From an uncultured Pseudomonadota bacterium (GTDB lineage Bacteria; Pseudomonadota; Gammaproteobacteria; Burkholderiales; Methylophilaceae): a DNA stretch of 10,305 bases. Below are positions 6,571 through 10,305 of this stretch, in pieces (position 1 is the first letter of the stretch; each line of letters opens with the position of its first letter). Both the position numbers and the translations under genes were made by a program. A model generated the notes under the pieces. The model was not told the origin of the DNA. It ran no database searches and saw only the letters and a list, made by a program, of their open reading frames with translations. The DNA lies in assembly GCA_903860085.1 (NCBI GenBank), contig CAIOPD010000073.1, forward strand, positions 1 through 10,305, given 5' to 3'.

Positions 6571-7254
6571 TTAAGCCGCTTTGTTTTGGTGTATTGCGCT
6601 CACAGGTAATTTACTAGTAACGTCCCATTGTTTTACTAACTTAAGCACTTCGGCAAAAGTTTGGAAACGGTGGAAGGGGATGTTCTCTTTTTCGCAATGT
6701 GTAATGAGTTTGCCCTTAGCAAATACAATGTCTGCATGCTTGGCTAGACAGTAGTCTGACTTCCCGTCACCCACCAGGATTACGGGGCCACCCACGTTTG
6801 CAGATAGTTCTTCTGCAATTTTACATTTACATACGCCGTTGCCAGCTTTGCAATCAGGGTTACGAAACGGATAGCTGATTGATACGCCGTTGGGTTTAAA
6901 ATGTAATTTATTTGCATAAATTGGCATGCTCGGTATGTCTGCGTTGCGTGTGGCTACATCTATCGCATGATCTAAGCCATCGCTTACGATAGCAACTTTT
7001 GAAAATCGACTGATATATTTGTGAAATGGGATAAAGCTTGCATCCAACTGAATGCCACGGAAAAACTTTTCGAGAGTGACTTGATCAACTTCAACTAAAT
7101 CTAATTGCTGCTTCATACATTCGATGGCGGAAATATTACCCTTTAGCCACTCTGCCTCAAGATCTTGCCAGCTATCGTCAGCAAATCTTTCCAACATGGC
7201 GTCAACAGTATCACCTACAGAAAGTGTGCCATCAAAATCAATTACAAAAAGCAT
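6571..7254 (-). CDS. HAD-IB phosphatase, MtnX/phosphoserine-phosphatase-like
   Basis: The 227-residue protein is a HAD-superfamily phosphatase. Motif I is DFDGT (6-10), with nucleophile Asp6 and general acid Asp8. Motif II is VSDG (90-93) with Ser91. Motif III/IV is VGDGKSD (161-167) with Asp163 and Asp167. A helical cap lies between about residues 15 and 80. The cysteine-rich NPDCKAGNGVCKCK segment (132-145) resembles that of MtnX, the methionine-salvage phosphatase, but no other salvage genes (mtnABCD) are nearby, so a different small phosphoester is likely. Length is normal. It begins the minus-strand cluster: the ATG at 7254 has a clear GAAGGA Shine-Dalgarno and a regulator-type promoter upstream. 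It may hydrolyse a phosphorylated precursor consumed by the next gene's aminotransferase, in the way that serB and serC work in sequence (inference). Confidence 0.88.
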   Translation of the reverse strand: MLFVIDFDGTLSVGDTVDAMLERFADDSWQDLEAEWLKGNISAIECMKQQLDLVEVDQVTLEKFFRGIQLDASFIPFHKYISRFSKVAIVSDGLDHAIDVATRNADIPSMPIYANKLHFKPNGVSISYPFRNPDCKAGNGVCKCKIAEELSANVGGPVILVGDGKSDYCLAKHADIVFAKGKLITHCEKENIPFHRFQTFAEVLKLVKQWDVTSKLPVSAIHQNKAA

Positions 7255-7259
7255 GTATT

Positions 7260-7265
7260 TCCTTC
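7260..7265 (-). promoter_or_regulatory. Shine-Dalgarno for HAD phosphatase gene
   Basis: GAAGGA on the minus strand lies five bases (AATAC) before the ATG at 7254. It fixes that start and marks the 5' end of the minus-strand cluster. Confidence 0.75.
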
Positions 7266-7297
7266 ACATTATTGATATGAACTTTTAATATTCGTAC

Positions 7298-7303
7298 ATC
7301 ATA
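7298..7303 (-). promoter_or_regulatory. Predicted -10 hexamer (TATGAT) for minus-strand cluster
   Basis: TATGAT on the minus strand differs from TATAAT at one base. No good -35 sits at normal distance; instead the ACTTAC direct repeat (GTAAGT-N5-GTAAGT on this strand) ends nine bases upstream. This is the arrangement of activator-dependent PhoB/PmrA-type promoters. A start near 7290 would give a leader of roughly 36 bases before the HAD gene. Confidence 0.5.
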
Positions 7304-7312
7304 ATTAAACAT

Positions 7313-7329
7313 ACTTACAGTTAACTTAC
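7313..7329. promoter_or_regulatory. Candidate OmpR-family operator: ACTTAC-N5-ACTTAC
   Basis: Two exact copies of ACTTAC (7313-7318 and 7324-7329) are spaced with an 11-bp period, the head-to-tail geometry bound by OmpR/PhoB-type dimers such as PmrA. A further inverted copy follows (CTTAC-GGT-GTAAG, 7325-7337). The site sits between the divergent HAD gene and the response-regulator gene, so it could serve both. The neighbouring regulator is the natural candidate, but this is inferred. Confidence 0.5.
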
Positions 7330-7419
7330 GGTGTAAGCATTATTAAATTTGGGTGTGTTTTAGCTAGCAATGAATTATCATGAATACACACATCTATTTG
7401 GCATAACAACTAATTTTTC

Positions 7420-8088
7420 ATGCGTATTTTATTGGTAGAAGATGATTCGATACTCGGCAATGCCACTAGCGTGTATTTACGCAATAGTGGTTATGTCGTG
7501 GATTGGGTTAAAGATGGAAAGCATGCTGATGCAGCATTGCATGAGGACGTCTATGATGTGGTAGTGCTCGACTTAGGATTGCCTAATATGGATGGCTTAA
7601 CCATATTAAAAAATTTGCGCTTTAGAAAGCAAGGTACACGAGTCATTATCTTAACTGCTCAAGATGGTTTGGATGATCGTATTGCAGGCCTAGATGCAGG
7701 TGCCGATGATTATTTAGTAAAACCCGTTAAATTGGCTGAATTGGCTGCTAGATTACGTGTGCAATTGCGCCGCGAGCATGCCGTGCTAGTTTCTAGTATC
7801 GAATATCCTCCCCTAACGCTTCATCTTAAGGAAAGGGTTGTTAGCTATCGCGATCAACCTTTTGGTTTGTCACCACGTGAATTAAGCTTATTTGAAAGCT
7901 TGCTTTTGCGTGTTGGTAAAGTGGTAAGTAAAGAGAACTTGATAGAAAATATCAGTGATTGGGATGATACTTTGGGTAAAAATGCAATTGAAGTGTATAT
8001 GCATCGATTGCGCAAAAAACTACTGAGTGTCGGCGTCGAAGTTCGGACGGTGCGTGGTTTGGGCTATATGTTGGATAAGTTGGATTAG
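7420..8088 (+). CDS. OmpR-family response regulator (TctD/QseB-like)
   Basis: The 222-residue protein has a receiver domain (about 1-115) with the acidic pocket Glu7/Asp8/Asp9, phosphoacceptor Asp51 (VVVLDLGLPNMDG), Thr79 (ILTAQD) and Lys101 (YLVKPV). A winged-helix DNA-binding domain follows (about 127-220), with LSPRELSLFESLL, a recognition-helix region NAIEVYMHRLRKKL and the wing VRTVRGLGYML. All phosphorylation residues are intact. It should bind tandem half-sites as a dimer; an 11-bp-period direct repeat lies about 90 bases upstream. The sensor kinase gene follows after 14 bases, so the two form an operon. The start at the ATG is favoured by the MRILLVEDD opening usual for the family, although no Shine-Dalgarno is visible. 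The divergent placement beside the biosynthetic cluster suggests it regulates that cluster. The signal and specificity are unknown. Confidence 0.95.
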   Translation: MRILLVEDDSILGNATSVYLRNSGYVVDWVKDGKHADAALHEDVYDVVVLDLGLPNMDGLTILKNLRFRKQGTRVIILTAQDGLDDRIAGLDAGADDYLVKPVKLAELAARLRVQLRREHAVLVSSIEYPPLTLHLKERVVSYRDQPFGLSPRELSLFESLLLRVGKVVSKENLIENISDWDDTLGKNAIEVYMHRLRKKLLSVGVEVRTVRGLGYMLDKLD

Positions 8089-8102
8089 GCTATTAAAACA
8101 GT

Positions 8103-9521
8103 ATGAATGTAAATGTGATTATGCAACGCGAGCATCCATCTTTACGTAAAAAGATACTCATTTGGTTAATGCCATTGATGTTGCTATTGATTTTAGTTGA
8201 TAGCACATTACTCAACAGGTTAGCGATAGGCGCGTTAGAAAAAGAGTTGGATGCTGATTTATATGGCTCAACTAAAGAGATTGCCGATTACTTAAATCGC
8301 ACTGATCTAAATTCAAAAGATTTTGAAATGTTAGAGAATTTCAGTCGAATTTTGCTTAAGGATGAAGTGGATACTGTGATTTATAGTGTCAGCAATGCGC
8401 AGGGCCAATTGTTAAATGGTAATCCGCAACTTTCACAGGTGTCGCCGAGCAACGTCGCCAGATTAAACCCTGAATTCTTTTTGACCGAAATTAATCAAAC
8501 ACAATACAGGGTGGCGCGATCTTCGTTCTGGGTTAGAGGCAGAGCAACCTCGCATCAGATAACGGTGCAGGTAGCAGCTACTCTGAATCGCCGTAATGCC
8601 TTGGCTGGTAAGATTTTAATTGGGGTAGTTTTACCGCAACTGCTACTAGTGCTGCTGACCTATTTCATTATTTTAATAGGCGTTAAAAAAGGGTTAGCAC
8701 CATTAAACTCTCTTCAGAATGAAGTTCTAGCAAGGTCAGAGCAAAATTTGAGTCCTATAGATTTGCCGAATATTCCTAAAGAGGTTGCTTTGGTAGCCAA
8801 GTCGATCAATCAATTGATGCTTCAACTCCAAAATTCAATCTCAGCTCAAAATAACTTTATTGCTAATGCCGCACATCAGTTGCGGACGCCGCTTGCTGGT
8901 GCACAAGCGCAACTTGAGCTCGCTGAAATTGAAAGTGACCCCGAAGTGTTGCAATCTATTTTCGTTAAAGTGCGTCAAAGCTTAGACCGTTTATTGCACA
9001 CTATTAATCAATTGTTGATATTGGCAAGAAGTCAGCCGGAGGCTTTGCCAATGATCAAAATGGAATTAATTGATCTTAATCTAATCTCCAAAGAAGTTGT
9101 ATTGTTGATGCTTCCTACCGCCATTCAAAAGCAGATCGACTTAGGTTTTGAGCAAAGCGAACTGCCAGTAGTAATTAAAGGTAATGAGGAGCGCTTGCGG
9201 GAAATGTTATATAACCTTCTCGACAATGCGATTCGTTATACGCAGGAAGGTGGACGAGTCACCATGGCCACTAACGTAAGTGCTGAAGGTGTTGCATTAA
9301 TCGTTGAAGATAATGGTCCGGGTGTCCCTGTAGCAGAGCGCGATAAGATATTTGATCGTTTTCACCGTGTCGTCGGATCTGAGCAGGAAGGTAGTGGGTT
9401 AGGTTTGGCTATTGTTCAAGAAATTGCCAAATTGCACGGTGCAAACATTTCTTTGGCTGAAGCCATTCCTGACGGAGGGTTAAAGATTACGGTTTTATTT
9501 AATAAGCCGGAGTCTAATTAA
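8103..9521 (+). CDS. Sensor histidine kinase, TctE-like
   Basis: The 472-residue inner-membrane kinase has a first transmembrane helix at about 17-37, a periplasmic sensor region of about 130 residues that looks like the two-component sensor N-terminal domain of TctE kinases (2CSK_N), a second helix at about 170-193, and a HAMP-like linker. The dimerisation/phosphorylation domain has NAAHQLRTPLAG with His258. The ATPase domain has an N box (NLLDNAIRYT, Asn375), a G1 box (DNGPGVP, 403-409), an F box (IFDRFHR) and a G2 box (GSGLGLAI). All catalytic motifs are intact. It should phosphorylate the regulator encoded 14 bases upstream. TctE relatives sense tricarboxylates, but the periplasmic domain is divergent and the ligand cannot be inferred. 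No strong Shine-Dalgarno is visible; a second Met at residue 7 is an alternative start. The gene converges on the DUF1345 gene with a ten-base gap. Confidence 0.95.
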   Translation: MNVNVIMQREHPSLRKKILIWLMPLMLLLILVDSTLLNRLAIGALEKELDADLYGSTKEIADYLNRTDLNSKDFEMLENFSRILLKDEVDTVIYSVSNAQGQLLNGNPQLSQVSPSNVARLNPEFFLTEINQTQYRVARSSFWVRGRATSHQITVQVAATLNRRNALAGKILIGVVLPQLLLVLLTYFIILIGVKKGLAPLNSLQNEVLARSEQNLSPIDLPNIPKEVALVAKSINQLMLQLQNSISAQNNFIANAAHQLRTPLAGAQAQLELAEIESDPEVLQSIFVKVRQSLDRLLHTINQLLILARSQPEALPMIKMELIDLNLISKEVVLLMLPTAIQKQIDLGFEQSELPVVIKGNEERLREMLYNLLDNAIRYTQEGGRVTMATNVSAEGVALIVEDNGPGVPVAERDKIFDRFHRVVGSEQEGSGLGLAIVQEIAKLHGANISLAEAIPDGGLKITVLFNKPESN

Positions 9522-9531
9522 TTCTGGCGTC

Positions 9532-10221
9532 TTAAATAAGACCGGAAGCAATATTGATAGTTAAAGCGACTAAAGTCGTGTTGAAGAAAAATGCTAACAC
9601 ACAGTGCGCTAAGCCAGTTCTTCGCATAGATCTACGTGTAAAGCTTACATCTGCAGTTTGTCCAGAAGTGCCAATCACACATGCAAAATAGAGGAAATCG
9701 CTGTAGTCCGGTGTAGTAACGCCAGGAAATGCCAGTCCGCCATTCTCGCCAAGTTCGGTGGCTACATAAAAGTCATGTGCATAATGCAGGGCGAACATTA
9801 CTTGCGTAAATGCCCAAGACGATAGAATCGTGAGTATGGCAAGCGCAACATGTAAATAGCGCAACATGCCATGCATGTCTTTCACTACCGATAGTTCAGC
9901 AACAATTGCGCCCAATGAGGCGATAGCGGCAAAGATGACCATAGCCAAGACAAAAAACTTACCCTCATCATGCGAAATAGCCCGGCTGCGCATTTTTTCA
10001 TGACTACTCCAGAACATCATGCGCGCGGCCAAGATCAAGTATAGCCAGGTGCCCACATTCCAGCCAATAATGACGCGCGTGATGGTATGCAGGGCTAAGG
10101 ACTGAGGGAGTATGAGAGCAGCAGTCACGCCAATCGCTATGGAGAAAAACAGCCTGAGTCGCGCTGTAAATAACCGCGCGCACGCTATTAAAAAAGGAGA
10201 TGGTTCAAATTTTTTTAACAT
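9532..10221 (-). CDS. DUF1345 integral membrane protein
   Basis: The 229-residue protein has about five hydrophobic helices (roughly 23-40, 49-68, 88-110, 123-145 and 206-226). It carries conserved-looking motifs of the DUF1345 family (PF07077): HYAHDFY (146-152), GGLAFPG (161-167), PDYSDFLYF (171-179), IGTSGQTADV (183-192) and a C-terminal FFFNTTLVALTIN. These blocks make the family call firm, but no function is established for it. The PDYSDFLYF/QTADV section resembles the pore region of ion channels in general style, which is only an impression. It is intact and of usual length. The 3' end faces the kinase gene across ten bases, and an unrelated partial gene on the same strand lies 33 bases upstream, so it may be in an operon with that gene rather than with the kinase. 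No Shine-Dalgarno is visible before the ATG. Confidence 0.92.
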   Translation of the reverse strand: MLKKFEPSPFLIACARLFTARLRLFFSIAIGVTAALILPQSLALHTITRVIIGWNVGTWLYLILAARMMFWSSHEKMRSRAISHDEGKFFVLAMVIFAAIASLGAIVAELSVVKDMHGMLRYLHVALAILTILSSWAFTQVMFALHYAHDFYVATELGENGGLAFPGVTTPDYSDFLYFACVIGTSGQTADVSFTRRSMRRTGLAHCVLAFFFNTTLVALTINIASGLI

Positions 10222-10254
10222 GATAAAACTTTGATTATTGAAGTTGCACCTAGA

Positions 10255-10305
10255 TTAATGGCCACCCTTTGGTTCGGCAATTCTATCCATTAAGGCAAAC
10301 AACAC
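10255..10305 (-). CDS. C-terminal end of an unidentified protein
   Basis: The frame entering from the right edge encodes VLFALMDRIAEPKGGH before a TAA at 10255. The open frame is only 16 codons, so coding status rests on position: it ends 33 bases before the DUF1345 start on the same strand, where an upstream operon gene would be expected, and the codons are plausible. I do not recognise the C-terminus. Only the full upstream sequence can identify it. Confidence 0.4.
   Translation of the reverse strand: MLFALMDRIAEPKGGH

Noticed and set aside
7122..7134. CGATGGCGGAAAT inside the HAD gene matches part of the 5021-5056 hairpin
   Set aside because: A 13-base match between one hairpin arm and a coding segment is suggestive of pairing or a repeat, but matches of about this length are expected somewhere in 10 kb, the dyad itself is not repeated there, and the codons read as normal protein.
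6571..7254. Methionine salvage assignment (mtnX) for the HAD phosphatase
   Set aside because: The cysteine-rich segment is MtnX-like, but no other methionine salvage gene is present and the neighbours are lipid-type enzymes, so a gene symbol is not justified.
9529..9542. GTCTTA-AA-TAAGAC dyad at the convergent kinase/DUF1345 junction as a terminator
   Set aside because: The stem is only six AT-rich pairs with a two-base loop and no U-tract on either side, and it overlaps the DUF1345 stop codon.

Overview
This is a moderately AT-rich chromosomal window that reads like a betaproteobacterium, perhaps Methylophilaceae-like. That guess rests on the overall protein style, the TctD/TctE-type two-component pair and the DUF1345 protein; nothing in the window fixes the taxon. 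It is almost fully coding, with no tRNA, rRNA, CRISPR array, insertion sequence or phage gene visible. The longest gene-free stretches are about 165-175 bases.

Region 1 (1-7254, all on the minus strand, so read right to left) is a string of nine genes. In transcription order they are: an MtnX/phosphoserine-phosphatase-like HAD phosphatase, a class III PLP aminotransferase, an alpha/beta serine hydrolase, a stand-alone acyl carrier protein, a FabF-type ketosynthase, two half-length EamA/SMR-type membrane proteins, a DegT/DnrJ/EryC1/StrS-family PLP aminotransferase, and a FemAB/GNAT-like acyltransferase that runs off the left edge. From the ACP onward the junctions are very tight (TAATG, ATGA and ATGCTTAA overlaps, a 14-base overlap and one 34-base gap), so these genes are almost certainly co-transcribed. 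The only sizeable internal gap (4974-5148) holds a perfect 16-bp inverted repeat and two smaller dyads, and may divide the string into two transcription units. The gene content (acyl carrier, one condensing enzyme, two aminotransferases, hydrolase, phosphatase, acyl/aminoacyl transferase, four-helix transporter pair) suggests synthesis and membrane translocation of an acyl-derived, amino-containing lipid or conjugate. I do not recognise it as a named pathway, and the product is unknown.

Region 2 (7255-7419) is a divergent intergenic region. It carries an 11-bp-period direct repeat (ACTTAC-N5-ACTTAC), the geometry used by OmpR/PhoB-family regulators. The repeat sits 9 bp upstream of a good -10 hexamer (TATGAT) facing the HAD gene, which has a clear Shine-Dalgarno. 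This suggests that the adjacent two-component system controls the minus-strand cluster.

Region 3 (7420-9521, plus strand) encodes that system: an OmpR-family response regulator and a TctE-like sensor histidine kinase.

Region 4 (9532-10305, minus strand) holds a complete DUF1345 membrane protein, convergent with the kinase, and the last 16 codons of a further unidentified gene cut by the right edge.
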